Assembly (NCBI RefSeq): GCF_963169125.1
Contig: NC_084798.1
Location: forward strand, 103,929,970-103,993,969
Length of the DNA: 64,000 bases
Origin: Humulus lupulus
Taxonomy: Eukaryota > Streptophyta > Magnoliopsida > Rosales > Cannabaceae
Direction of reading: 5' to 3'
Shown here: positions 32,943-45,191 of the stretch, in pieces
Position numbering within the stretch: the stretch's first letter is position 1
How the letters are laid out: each line of letters begins with the position of its first letter
The notes under the pieces: model-generated
Told to the model about the DNA's origin: nothing
What the model saw: the letters and a program-made list of their open reading frames with translations, nothing else
The model's database searches: none
Translations under genes and position numbers: made by a program

Positions 32943-33930
32943 TATTGATAATACTTTTTCAAGTGCAGAGCATTCCAGGTCCGTGGGACTATTTCTCCAT
33001 TCATTCGAGCTATCTTGAAAGTTCCCTCATGCAAGACTTTTATGATCTGGCATGGTCCTTCCTAGTTCGGGCCTAGTACACCATCCTTGGGGTCTTTATT
33101 CACCAAAAAGACCCTTCGGAGAACTAGGTCGCCCAATCCAAATCTGCGCCCCTTAACTTTAGAATTGAAATAGCGAGTGATTTTTTGTTGATAATGGGCG
33201 AGTTGTAACTGCGATTCTTCTCGGTTTTCTTCAATCAGATCGAGAGATGCATTAAGTAGCCCGTCATTTTGCTCTTGATTAATTTTCCTTTGCCTGTGAG
33301 TAGCTACCATGGCTTTGACTGGAAGCATGGCCTCACTTCTAAAAGTTAAGGAAAAAAGAGTATGCCCCATGGAGGTCCTGTGAGAAGTTGGTAGGCCCAA
33401 AGTACTTGCGGGAGCTGTTCGAGCCATAGTCCTTTGGCTTCGTCTGACCTCTTCTTCAGGCTTGCCTTAAGGATTTTGTTTATCGACGAGAAACTCTTTG
33501 TGATGCCATATTTTTCACAAATGTCTGTGAAGAGATCACTGTCGAATTGCGTCCCATTGTATGACACGATTTTCTTAGGAAGTCCAAATCGACATACAAT
33601 ATTCTTCACCACGAAGTCCAGGACTCTTTTTGCTGTGATGGTTGCTAGAGGCTTGGCTTCTACCCACTTCGTGAAGTAATCAATCGCCACCACCGCATAT
33701 CAAACTCCTCCCTTTCCCATAGGTAGGGAACCTATTAGATCGATTCCCCACGTTGCAAATGGCCACGGGGATGAAATCATCGTTAGCTTGACTGAGTAGC
33801 TCGGGAAACTATGGCGAAACGCTGGCATTTGTCGCACCTCTAAACATACGAGATTGAGGCTTTCATTAAAGTGGGACAAAAATAGCCCTGTCTCAGTATC
33901 TTTAGTCCCAGGTTTTCCCCCCATCATGAT
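32943..33930 (-). pseudogene. Tat-2 integrase
   Basis: Minus strand: FATWGIDLIGSLP (first catalytic Asp), VAIDYFTKWVEAKPLATI, then KIVSYNGTQFDSDLF, where the usual second catalytic Asp (SDNG) is Tyr. The following stretch that should contain the Glu is missing (FSSINKILKASL), and the C-terminus continues in another frame (YFNSKVKGRRFGLGDLVLRR) to a HLKKYYQ end near 32943. It is catalytically dead. Compare Tat-1, which instead lost the core by deletion. Confidence 0.88.
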
Positions 33931-33991
33931 CTACGCAAAAGCCTTCGTATATTTCTTGTAAAATTGTTTTGGCTTCCTCGGGCAGAACGCA

Positions 33992-34874
33992 TCACAGGAG
34001 AGGTAACAAATGACCACGCCGGTATAAGGTTCCATCTACTATCACATACCGTTGAGCTTGATAGAGTATTTTTCTCGTGTCTTTTCTGTCATTAGGTAAC
34101 TTTCCAGTTGTGAGGTAATCCATTATGGGAGTCATCCAGATCGGTCTCATGTCAATCATTCTGACTTCTACGATTTCTTCTGTCACACTCGGGCTCTCCA
34201 AGAACTCCACTGGCACTACATTCAATGTCTCAGCCTCTTTTGTGGTAGTAAGTCATGCCAAAACATCAGCGTCAGAGTTCCGCTCACTGGGTATTTGTTC
34301 AACAGAGCTATACTCAAATTCAGACAGCTCTCCCTTTACCTTAGCTAGGTAGGTTTCCATCTTGGTACCTCGAGCTTGATACTCTCCCAATACTTGATTG
34401 ACCATGAGTTGGGAATATTTATAGCATTGGATGGCTTTCGCCTTGAGCTCTCTCGTCACCCTCATCCCTGCCAGTAAGGCCTCATATTCTGCTTCATTGT
34501 TGGACGCCTCAAATCTGAATCTCAGAGCTGTATGAAATTGATGCCCTTCTTGTGAAATTAAGATGATCACAACTCCTGATCCACTCTCGTTTGACGAGTT
34601 GTCAACAAAGATTTTCCATAATTCCTGCACTGGATCCCTCAAGAGCTCTTCTTGAAAACCAGTGCATTTGGCCATAAAAGTCAGCAAGGGCCTGACTCTC
34701 TATTAAGGTCTGTGGCATGTACAATATCTCAAATTGACTAAGTTCGATGGCCCATTGGAAGAGACGTCCTGATGTTTCAGGTTTTTGTAAAACCTGCCTT
34801 AAAGGTTGGTCGGTTAAGACATTGATTGAATGGGACTGGAAGTATGGCCGGAGCTTTCTGGAAGCCAATATCAA
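33992..34874 (-). pseudogene. Tat-2 RNase H domains
   Basis: 34874-34690 is the end of the first RNase H (LASRKLRPYFQSHSINVL, TDQPLRQVLQKPE). 34687-34253 is the second, archaeal-type RNase H: LWKIFVDNSSNESGSGVVI (first Asp kept, usual Gly changed to Asn), ASNNEAEYEALLAGM, QCYKYSQLMVNQV (second acidic site changed), NSDADVLA. 34225-33992 holds the linker to integrase. Both domains are worn. Confidence 0.87.
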
Positions 34875-35026
34875 ACAAAATGCCAGCTTCTCTATCAGTG
34901 GGTTTCATGACTCGGCTCCAAGAAGTTTCTTTCTTACATAATATACTGGTTTCTAAGCACGATCTTCTTCTCGAACAAACACGACACTAACTCATTCTTT
35001 GTCACGGCCAAATAAAGGAAGAGAGA

Positions 35027-35780
35027 TTAACCAGACCTGGGCTTAGATAATACTGGGGGCTCGTCCAGGTGTGTTTTTAGGTTGTGGAATGCTTGTTCGC
35101 ACTCCTCGGTCCACTCAAATTTCTTGTTTCCTCTGAGCAAGTTGTAGAATGGCAGACACTTGTCAGTGGATTTTGAAATGAATCGATTCAAATTCGCCAC
35201 CCTTCCAGTTAGACTTTGAACTTCTTTACGCGACCTGGGTGAGGGCATTTCTAACAACAACCTGATCTTCTTATGATTTGCCTCTATTCCCCTCATGTTG
35301 ACTATGAACCCCAGGAATTTTCCAGATGCCACTCCGAAAGTACATTTTTGGGGATTCAACTTCATGTCATAACTCCTTAATATCCCAAAACATTCTTCTA
35401 GATTGGACACATGGTTCTTGGCAGTTTTTGACTTGACGAGCATGTCATCGACATACACCTCCATATTTCTCCCGATCTGGCTAGCAAACATTTTGTTGAC
35501 CAAGCGTTGGTATGTAACCCTAACATTCTTCAACCTGAAGGGCATAACTTTATAATAGTATACGCTATGTTCGGTCATGAAGCTAGTATGTTTCTGGTCT
35601 GCAAGATTCATCGTGATCTGGTTATATCTAGAATACGCGTTCATGAAGGACATGAGCTCGTGACCTGTCATGGCATCTACCAACTGGTTAATCCTTGGCA
35701 GTGGGAAACAGTCCTTGGGATAAGCTTTATTTAGATCGGAGAAGTCTATACAGGTTCACCATTTCCCGTTTGTCTTTGGG
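35027..35780 (-). pseudogene. Tat-2 reverse transcriptase
   Basis: Minus strand: a NKACPKDCFPLPRINQLVDA block (about 35725-35670), AYSRYNQITM, YYYKVMPFRLKNVRVTYQRL, catalytic YVDDM (about 35460-35446), then FLGFIVNMRGIEANHKKI and NRFISKSTDKCLPFYNLLRG. The catalytic aspartates remain, but conserved G in MPFG is R. It retains CAG at both positions where Tat-1 has TAG stops. Confidence 0.9.
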
Positions 35781-35875
35781 ACTAGCATGAGACAGGCAAC
35801 CCAGATCGTGTACTTTGCCTCCCAGATAAACCCACATTTTAATAATCGAGCTACTTATTCCTCAAGGGCTTCAGC

Positions 35876-36783
35876 TCAGACCGTTCCCAAACGTCTCCAT
35901 TTTTGGGATTTTCCAGGCACATTCTTTTCCAAATTTAAGATGTGCACTATTACATTCAGACCTATTCCCACCATATCTTCATGCAACCAAGCGAAGATGT
36001 TCTGGTTTTTCTGTAAGAAATCAACTAGCTCCCTCTTCCTTTTGTCGTCCAGATTCTTTCCAATCTTTACGACTCTCGAAGCTTCTTTGGGGTCAATGTT
36101 TACTTCCTCGAGCTCTTCTATGGATTTGAGCTCTGATCTGTCTTCGCCTACCCATAGGTCAATATTGTCATGTTGGGTGACCTCACTATCCTCTTGTTGC
36201 TGAGGTTCTTCTATCCCATGGGTAACTTCTATTCCCTGGAACTCCTCATCTCCATCATTTATGACCATCGCTTGCTGCCCGGGTTGTGATTTTCCCTTCA
36301 TAGAAATGTTATAGCATTCCCTGGCAGTGAGCAGAACGCCTCTAACTGTGCATATTCCCGCAGCTGAGGGGAATTTCATTGCCAGGTGGCGGATAGAGGT
36401 TATGGCTTCAAACGCCATCAGCACTGGTAGACCCAAAATCGCATTGTATGCAGCCGGACAATCGATTACCACGAACGCGAGTAATTTGGAAATAGTTCGT
36501 GACTCTTCTCCCAATGTTACCACTAATCTGATCATCCTGATGGCTGCTGATCCCTCACCCAAAAACCAGTACATAGTCATCGAGGTCACTGTTAAATCAA
36601 TTATGGATAACCCCATTTTTCCAGGGTGGACTTAAAAAGTAGATTCACAGAGCTCTCATTATCCACTAGTGTTCTTCGGACCCTTCGATTTGCGAGCTGA
36701 ACAGTTACAACCAGTAGATCTTTATCTGGGAATTGGACGTGGCTAGCTTCCTCTTCCATGACAATAATTGGTTGCTTTGCCAT
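35876..36783 (-). pseudogene. Tat-2 protease and protease-RT linker
   Basis: 36783-36601 contains RRTLVDNESSVNLLFKS: the protease Asp is kept but DTG has become DNE, so activity is lost. After a frameshift, 36616-35876 has AFVVIDCPAAYNAILGLPVL (second protease motif) and an acidic linker leading to the RT start (MVGIGLNVIVHILN). Confidence 0.87.
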
Positions 36784-39176
36784 TCACTGCTATTATGATA
36801 ACTGTTGCTCTAGTTCAAACTCCATCCCGTTATGAGATTTCATCTCGTTAATGTACCTCTTTTGGGCCCTGCTACTAGTGCCTGCCAAATGAGTTCCTGC
36901 TAAAATGGTTGTTATATCTCCCCCTACTATTGGAGGAGGGTTGACCTGATTTGCTTGAGCTCCAGGTTGGTTTGTTGGAGCTTTCGGAATAGGTAGCGGG
37001 GTATGCCCAGCGGGCTGACTCGGATTCACCCAATTTCGGGCGTACTGGGCCAAAGGTCCCGCCCTAATGAAAGTTTCAATCTCATCCTTCAGTTGTCGAC
37101 AAGCATCAGTGTTATGACCGATGTTGTTGTGGAACCGGTAGAATTTTGAGGGATCTATTTTCACCCTTTGGTTCTTCAATGGTTCTGGCTTCTTCCATGG
37201 AAGGCGACTAGAATTGGCCAGAAAAATGTGCTCACGTGTGTCCGTTAGGTTGGTAACGTGGCGTAGATAGGTTTGAACTTCTTTGCAGGCTTGTTTTTTT
37301 TTGTCCTGCTTTGGTCGGGTTCACCATTCCCTTTTCTTTTGTTATTCCCACTTGGTTATTCTGGGTAACGGTTTGGGTTGTGGCTGCCGCGTCCGTTATC
37401 GCTCCAATGGGTTGGGTAAGGGTCTGGCTGGTTCCTGCTACAGAAGATCGCTACTCCTCGAGATTTATCCATTCTTGAGCCTGGGGTAAGAATTCATCTA
37501 CGCTCTTAAATCCTTTTCTTTGGAGTTCCTGCCATAGGTTGCCATGACGAGGATTCCCATCCTGAACCCAAGCTCCCTGTGAAGCCCGTAATGCTTTTTT
37601 GAAATCAGAAGAAAACTTTTTCCACGAGCTTATGGAATGCCTCTTGTATTGTTTAAACCGCTGCCTAGCTGGACTAACCAGAGTTGTAGGGAACAAAATA
37701 CACCTTAGATCAAGCCCGAAATTGTGAGCCATCATCAAGGTGTTAAACATTCCGAGGTGATTTGACGGATCCCCATTTCCATCAAATTTTGATAGGTGTG
37801 GCATTCTAAAGGATACCGGATACGTGGTCGCTGCAATATTTGGAGCGAAAGGTTTGAGCTCCTCATCTGAGTCTCAGTCATCCTTTTCTTTTCTAGACAA
37901 AAGCCTCTTCATTTGCTCTTCCATCAAAGCTAGTCTTTCGAGGGTTTGGTCCCTAGTACCTAAGTTAATTGGGAGTTGTTCAACACCTCTCATCCTATCG
38001 TACGCGTTTGATGTGTAATTGTCCCTCCAAACTTGAGCTTGGTTTGGTGAGGCATTCCCATTATCGCGTACTATGGACGGCCCCCCTCTTGTCATGTATA
38101 GCTAATATCTTCATCCCAAGTTGGATACCTTCTCTGCGAGTTCAGATGATCACGCAAATCGGGTTGTAGGTCATATCAAGGGCTCCACGCAGAACTCAAA
38201 TGATTCCTTAGGTCGCTCTCGGGCCTGCCGTTGTGATGGCTTTTGATCCAATAACTCCCCTTTGCAAACCTTACAGCTCGTGGCTGGGGTTGAGGACCTG
38301 GATTCTCGACACGTGTTCGTGGGACGTTAGTATTGGTAGATGGGGGAGGATTTCTCCTACTGTCTCCATGAGCTGGAATATCCCATTGAGGACGAGGTGG
38401 TGTTGGATGTCTTATAGGTGACGGGGGATCCCTTATTGGTGAGGCTATCCTTGTTCCATCAGGACAGACTAAATTAGCCCGCCTCTGTTCTACTCCAATG
38501 TCTCTAGTTCTCTGGGTCTGGTGATGCGGTCATGACAAAGGAGGATTTGTTGGAGAATTTTGTCTTCGTGAGCCTGTCCCTGCCCCTCCTCGTGGATTAT
38601 CATGGGTATTCCTGGGCTCTTATGAAGAAGGCACCGAACTTGGGGTTGTCGTACTAACCGACTGGCTGACATGCTGACGACCCCTGTGATGGTTGCTGGG
38701 CCGAGCATTCTGGTGATCTAGACTCGTAGGTACAAAACTTGGAGTGGTGGTTCTAACTGATCAACTCAGTTTGGATCGATTATTCCTGTGGGAGTTATGA
38801 GACCCACTTTTCCTCTTCCCGACATTAATGTCGGTTGCAAGAGGGGGTAACCGAGCCAAAACCTCCTCAATCTGCTCATTTCCCCTGGCAAGATGGCTCC
38901 TCAATTGCATATTCTCCATCTCGACGGCAGTTAGGTAGTCTGGGTTTGGGTTTGGCGGTAATGACGCCAAACTCCCAGTGTCGCCTTGACCCGCCGGTTG
39001 TTTTCTCAGATGTTGTTGAATCTCAGGGCCATGTTCGCTCAGACAGCGGTATGATGGGCCTCCTTCCCACAGAGCTATTCTATCTCATTGTTGTGCATTG
39101 AGCGAGTGAGCACCAAGATGGGAATCTACTAGGATTTTGGTGAAGCACTAATTTTCTCTCAATGAAAGGACCTAAC
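36784..39176 (-). pseudogene. Tat-2 gag and leader
   Basis: 37804-37451 is a capsid-like gag segment (FDGNGDPSNHLGMFNTLMMA, then SARQRFKQY-like continuation). 37179-36793 contains YRFHNNIGHNTDACRQLKDE, the Tat zinc-knuckle-like motif with its first Cys changed to Tyr (Tat-1 has CHFH). 38970-38095 hold N-terminal fragments (PDYLTAVEMENMQLRSHLAR, a coiled-coil-like start). A PBS-like stretch ending TTTCATTGAGAG (minus) lies at 39155-39176. Many stops. Confidence 0.82.
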
Positions 39177-39285
39177 TGTTGATGAGATTTTTCGCCAACA
39201 ATGTATTAAGAAATAATAAGGGCAGATTGGTGCTTAGTGGTAAACCGTAATGAAAATAACAAGAATTCACTCAAGAACCCAGAAC
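39177..39285 (-). repeat. Tat-2 5' LTR, inner part
   Basis: TGTTGATGAGATTTTTCGCC onward matches 27235-27350. It is interrupted by a solo LTR after the target duplication GTTTA (39286-39290). Confidence 0.85.
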
Positions 39286-39290
39286 GTTTA

Positions 39291-41679
39291 TGTAACGCCC
39301 TGGATAGCCAAGACCGTTACACTGTGTGTTTATAAAGGTGCAAGACTTGCTAATCAAGTCATTTATTTAAAAAAGTGTTACTGAAATCATAGTTGAACTA
39401 AGGTTAAAAGATTTTGGTCTCAAAAGCTTCATTTCTTATAAATAAACATTTTCTTTACATGGGATCCCAAAAGTAGTAAAGAAAGAAATAGTCTACAAAA
39501 TTTTAGGATTAAAATACATTTATTAGCCACTCTAAGGAAAAATATACAATTAAGCTTTTCTCGTCCTGTATCACTCCTCGGCCGTGGCGGCCGATCTGCT
39601 GACTATGTACATTCAGCCCCGCAGCTCTCCATCTCAAGATTGGTCCAACTTGCCCTTGCCTTTACCTGCACCACGTAGCACACGTGAGCCAAGGCCCAGG
39701 AAGAAAACACAATAGCAGAGCATAATCATTAAGCAAACAACCAGATAACTCTTACAGTATAAACATATACTCAACAGTTCAGACATTCATGTTGTTCAAG
39801 TATTTAGCATACCAAGTACATCATCTCATATCATTCATCAATTCACATATGATAACTAGGGTTAACGCCCTTAGGCCGCACCCTCTATTTATCCCACTGA
39901 CTCCGACCCGCTTAAACCGAGCTTAGTGAATATTAAGCTGTCCTCAGCTACCAGTGGCTGAGTCGCGCCCTGTGCGCAAGTATTATTTACGGCACCCTTA
40001 GGTCGTTTATCACATGTCCCATGGCATAATACCATCTATGACATCATACAGATATAGAGAGCACTTAGTCCCATCACAAACACATAACCGGGTGCAGTTT
40101 TCTTACCTTTAGATTTCGCTAGCTTTGTTCAATTTGATCCTCAAGCACGATCTCGTCTGAGCCCTAGCATACAGCTAGCCACAGCCATAGATCAGAATCA
40201 TCACAAAACCTCAAATCCGAAACCTAGCCTCGAGACTAATCCTGAGCCCTCGGGAAGCCCTAATTCCACCAAACGGGGTGGTGGAATCAAACCTGAGCCC
40301 CCGGGAAAAAACCTTAAGAAATAACCCAAAAACCCCTTTCTGGGAACAGGGTAGCGCTACAACACCCTAAGGAGAGTGCTATAGCGCTACAACACCCTAA
40401 GGAGAGCGCTATAGCGCTACAAGCAGAGCCAAAAGGCTCTGGAACTTCAGGGCCTAGCGCTACAACGCTAGTCACAGCACAGCCCAGCACAGATTTTTCT
40501 CCTTCGAATTTTCCCGAGCCAAACCTTTCCAAAACTTAACCAAACTTCAAAACAAGCCTCCCAATATCCTCAACTCATCCCATAAGACCCAACCACACAA
40601 AACTCAATCACATGCACCCCAAACCAAGGAATTTACCATAGTTGAACCTAGAGCCCAAAAATTCAACAGAAATCAACTGAAATCACATAACTTAAACCAG
40701 AGTTTCTTACCTTTGATGGATGAGCTCAACCTAGGTTATCCTCCACACTAGCTTAGCCTTCACCTCCTCAAATCTTCAGCCTCAATCCCCTAGAATTCCC
40801 ACCAAAACTCAACTCAAAATCCATATCTACTTTAAGAACCAGAAACTGAAAAGCAACCTTAAACCTTACCTCAAATGGATGGACTACTCTTGATAACTCC
40901 TCAAGAAAAACCATGGACCCTAGCCTCAAGCTCCTGCCCAGACTCTCCCTGAGTTACAGCTCCAAATTCCTTCAAGAAGTGAGGAAGAAAACACAAACCG
41001 TTCAAGAGAGTAGCCCTGCTTTTCCCTTCTTTCATTTTCCTTCTTTTCTTTCTTTTCTTCAGGCTTCCAACACTTTCTACACAATCCATTAAGGCATAAA
41101 GCCAAAACAACACTTATCTGATTCTAAACATCAAAAGACCATATTTCCCTCCCACTTATAACTAAGCTTTTACACATCTTAAGGGCATTTTAGTCAATAC
41201 ACCAAATTCCCGCTAGTTCCTTGAGTGTCTCTAATATTTACCGCTTATTTCCCGACACCTAACTAATCACCAACTATATTCCTCAATATCAAAATAAACT
41301 CCAATATATTCTCTAAATCCCCAGAATTACCCCGAGGCTCGCCCCGAGCCGGGTATAAATCCCTGCCGTGACTTTTTTGCTAAACTACTCACTAAGATTG
41401 CCTCAAGTCATAGATTACAAATATATCCACATAATAATGTGGTCTCAACAATTTATCACAAGTATATACAGTTATGCCCTTAATGGGCCAAAATTATGAA
41501 TATGCCCTTTCTATCCTAATCAGGGCCTACATGCATACTAATACACAGAGTCATGCATCACAGATATTCAAATAATCATATAACATGCTTTTAATCATTT
41601 AATTCACATATAATCCAGTTATGCCCTCCCGGCACACTAAAAGGCCCTTAAGCCTTATTAGTGAACTTGGGTCGTTACA
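39291..41679 (-). mobile_element. Tekay-type solo LTR (2389 bp)
   Basis: Ends TGTAACGCCC and GGTCGTTACA with TSD GTTTA at 39286-39290 and 41680-41684, inside the Tat-2 LTR. The minus reading starts TGTAACGACCCAAG, the style of chromovirus (Tekay/Del) LTRs, hence the strand call (moderate). A ~28-bp unit with TAGCGCTACAACACCCTAAG is tandemly repeated at 40352-40420. ORFs at 40314-40532 and 40901-41113 have no recognisable domain. Confidence 0.85.
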
Positions 41680-41684
41680 GTTTA

Positions 41685-42289
41685 CGTGGTTCAGTGGTTA
41701 AAATCCACCTAGTCCATGAGTCAGTATTATTACTATTTCTCTCTCTATTTTGGCAGAGTTTCGATATTACAGAATAATTCCCCTTTCCTGTCCAACATTC
41801 CCAGTATTTATAGCGAAATTTCATGAACAGGTTTGTGTAACTGTGTGAGCCAATCACGACTTTACATAATGTCTATATTCAATTCAAATAATTCTCATTT
41901 ATATTGGGATATGATTTGGTAACATAATAAATATGTTCCTACTATCTCAGATAATAATTTTGACAGTCAGGTCATAAATAAACGTATACACAAATCCTGA
42001 GTCTATGGGGATCCCTGAATATGCATTATATTTGAATCGTCGTGAGCTGGATGTCTCCTCCAAGCTCGTGCTTCGACAGCTATCTAATTCTGAGCTCGGG
42101 CTTAACAGGCATCGTATTCTTAGTTCGTGATAAACTCAGGATGCCTAACATAATGTCAAACCATTATGAATCTCGAGCTTTCCACATGGATAATAACCAA
42201 ATATTCTACTTGGTTATTTTTTCATGCATTTATCTGCCAGTTGTACCCGAGCTGAATGATTGAACTCGTGCTAAAATTAGGGTACAATA
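41685..42289 (-). repeat. Tat-2 5' LTR, outer part
   Basis: Continues the LTR after the solo-LTR insertion and matches 27355-27953. It ends GGTACAATA where the 3' copy has GGTACAACA. TSD ATTTT follows. Confidence 0.85.
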
Positions 42290-42294
42290 ATTTT

Positions 42295-43426
42295 ATTTTT
42301 CTTTTTAAGAAGAATACCATTTAATTTAATAAAACATTTTTATTAAATGAGAAAATAAAATACTTTTAAATTATATTTACCATCTTAACTAATTTAAGAC
42401 TAAATTAATTATATGAGTTATCAAACAAAAATAGATAATCAATCCTAAGCATGTTTAATATGTACTGTGTGGGTAATATGTATGACAAGTTATAATGCAT
42501 GATAAAGTATTAAACAATTTAATCATGTTCAAGCAAATAAATAAATGCGAGTTGGGTGCTTTGAATATTTCTAGAAAATTACAACACTTGCAAAAAATAC
42601 ACAAAAAAGTAATTAAACTAACTAAGGCCTAATAAAGATCAACTTCTTTGATCTTTCGACCTTTTCTTTTAGTCTATGGGTCATTAACATTTTAATTATC
42701 CATTATGATTTAAATAACCTTTTAATTATTTTAAACAATTTTAAAATAATCGAACTTTGGGTTTTAACACCCAACAAGTTATTGAGGCTCAATTGGAATT
42801 TGGATTCACCATAATTAATTCAAAAATTAAAATTAAAACACTTTTAATTATATTGGGCTCAAAATGGTCCAAAAGGATACTTACACATCCATTAGGGTTA
42901 GCATGACACAAACAATAATGGGTGTGTCATGGTGGGAGGCAGCAAATGGCGATGATGGAGGAGGGCACGGCCATGGGTGGTGGTTTGCGCACACAAACAG
43001 TGGCTGTAGGGGAGAGCACGAGCAATGGCTGCAGGGGCGCGCACGGGTAGTGGCTACAAGGGTACGCGTGGCGTTTGCTACAAGGGCGCATGCAGCATGG
43101 TCTGTAGGTGAGCGCAGGGCATGGTCAAAGGCAGCGGTTCAGGCATCGCGGTTTGTGCTCGGGGCTCGGGCCATAACAAAATTTTATCAAGAAATTTAAA
43201 AATAAATTACAAAATTCCTATGCCCCAAAATGGCTTACAATTTTTTTGTATATCTAGAAAATTTAAGAACTTTTCCTAACCCAAAAATACCATGAAAACC
43301 AACCTTTAAGAACATCAAAACTCATACATAAACATCAATCCATCCATCCATTCATATATTACACATAATATAAATAATGCATATGAGACCTACACAGTAA
43401 TTATCACACGCAGGGATTAAAGATTG
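42295..43426 (-). other. Copia 5' leader, LTR-proximal part
   Basis: AT-rich with a GC-rich, GGC/GTG-repetitive patch at 42915-43180. It lies between the primer-binding site and the Tat-2 insertion. The plus-strand ORF at 42864-43199 is a by-product of the repetitive patch. Nothing else is recognisable. Confidence 0.6.
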
Positions 43427-43438
43427 CTCTGGTACCAA
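43427..43438 (-). other. Copia primer-binding site (initiator tRNA-Met type)
   Basis: Minus strand TGGTACCAGAGC directly follows the LTR end (CCTAACA); it differs from the standard plant TGGTATCAGAGC by one base. Confidence 0.88.
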
Positions 43439-43439
43439 C

Positions 43440-45191
43440 TGTTAGGAACTATTCCTAGTGCGCAGCAGAAATTGCAGTAATGGTAGTATTGTATAAAAAA
43501 ATCATATAAACAACTTTATATGAGAATCCATTAATATGCAACATGTTAATAAAAAAATATATGTATATGTAAAAAAGATACAAAATGATTTACCTCTTGT
43601 AGCCTATCAAGAATCTTTGAATCTTTTCGCATATAATTTGATCTTCCTATCCTCGCTAGAGTTCTCACACCAAGATCTTCCTAGACATTTTCTTCACCTC
43701 AAGGTGTGGGTGGGCACATAAAGAACAAGAATTAAATTTGTGAAAATATTGTATTCTCAACACATGAGACTCTTGATTATAGGCTAAAGAGAAAGGTTTT
43801 TCTTTCGTGAGAAGAAGATAATTACTTTTACTAATGCTTCTTTTTTTCAAAAAAATGTATTCTCCTATTTTCTATGATATAGAATATATAGGTATTATTA
43901 TCATAATATTAATAATCAAATAAAATTGATCATCTTTATAATAATAAAATAAATGATAATTAATGACAGTCTTATATTCCATTTTAAAACTCTTTTCAAA
44001 ATATTGTATTAATTAATTAAATAAATGAAAAAACAAATAACTGATCATTATCAGTAGTGGTACACGCATAGGGAAATCTAGGAAACCCTATGCGTGTAAC
44101 ACCTCCCAAAAATATGCATATTTATTTTAATTAATTTATAATTAGATATTCAAATAATAAATTTCAAAATTCAAAAGTTGAATTCTCATTATCATCTTAT
44201 TATTGATTAAATAAATATAATAATGAAAACTAATTTTGACTATCCATATTTATCATTTCTCAATTAAATAAAATAATTGATTAAAATCAATTTCTTTTAT
44301 TTCTACACAATTTTGAAAATAGCATTAATGCACTAATAAATTGTGCAACTTCAATTATCACATAATTACATATTTATCCCAAAGAATAAATATTCTCTCA
44401 AATAGCCTATTCACAGTTTGATCATTGTATCAACTCTTACCTTGAATAGTGTTGATAGAGCCGCCCCAAGGACCTATGGACCAATAATTCTAAGTTCCAA
44501 TAAATAATAGATTATTAACTGAAACTCTTTGATTCAATAATCATATTTATTAAACTCATGATTATTCCACTATAAGTATGAGACTACACTCTTGAGAATT
44601 AAAGACATATATTTACTGAGTACTTTATTGTAACCATAAAGTGTCCATTGATATAATCATTACAAAAAAATTAATCTTCTATTGATGATTCATAATTAAG
44701 TGGGAATAAAATTATCGTTTTACCATTTTAATTATATCATGTTTCCTAGTGTACAATTGACTTTACTAGTGAAGGTTAATTCATAATCAGATTATGAATT
44801 TGAAGTTAATTAACATTTTCAGTTCCAAAAGTAAACCCAATAGGGAACCATCATTCAATCTATAAGAAGGTAAGAAGGTATAGATTTCATATCTGTTAAG
44901 CTATATCCCCAGCCATATACATTATTAAGTCTACAAAACAATAGTTCTTAGCCTGATCATTCTGAAAAACTATAACGTATGAATCAAATGATCAAATGAC
45001 ATATATAGGAGTTCATAGTAACTTCCAGATTAAGACCAGTTTGTATATGATCATCAGTTGATGTGTTTTATAATACTATGAAATGACATTTAAACAAGTA
45101 TCATCAAATCATATCTAGTCCAGTTCTACATACTCTCAATATGTAAAGTACCTCCACTAAAGTGTCCTACGACACTTGTCCCCAGGATCTA
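43440..45191 (-). repeat. Outer copia 5' LTR, downstream part
   Basis: Minus reading ends GGAATAGTTCCTAACA at 43440. With 56849-57137 it makes a ~2.04-kb LTR split by the chromovirus; ATCTA is duplicated at 45187-45191 and 56844-56848. It is inverted relative to the fragment 45928-47608. It contains the hairpin 44062-44097. Confidence 0.88.
44062..44097. repeat. Hairpin in the outer copia LTR
   Basis: Perfect 12-bp arms ACACGCATAGGG and CCCTATGCGTGT around a 12-nt loop, at the same LTR position as 17516-17557 but with different arm sequence. Confidence 0.85.

Larger units (their letters stand above)
27235..42289 (-). mobile_element. Tat-2: Tat-lineage Ty3/gypsy retrotransposon
   Basis: Minus-strand element: 5' LTR (42289-39177, interrupted), primer site, gag, protease, RT, two RNase H, integrase, antisense-gene remnant, PPT and 3' LTR (27953-27235). 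TSD ATTTT on both sides. Three solo LTRs are nested inside. It is older and more decayed than Tat-1: the protease active site, zinc knuckle and integrase triad are all altered. Terminal CA/TG dinucleotides at both outer ends have become TA. Confidence 0.88.

Noticed and set aside
40314..41113. Two ~70-codon minus-strand ORFs
   Set aside because: Inside the Tekay-type solo LTR; one covers a short tandem repeat, and neither has a recognisable domain.
42864..43199. 111-codon Gly/Arg/Trp-rich ORF
   Set aside because: Arises from the GC-rich repetitive patch of the copia leader; no conserved motif.
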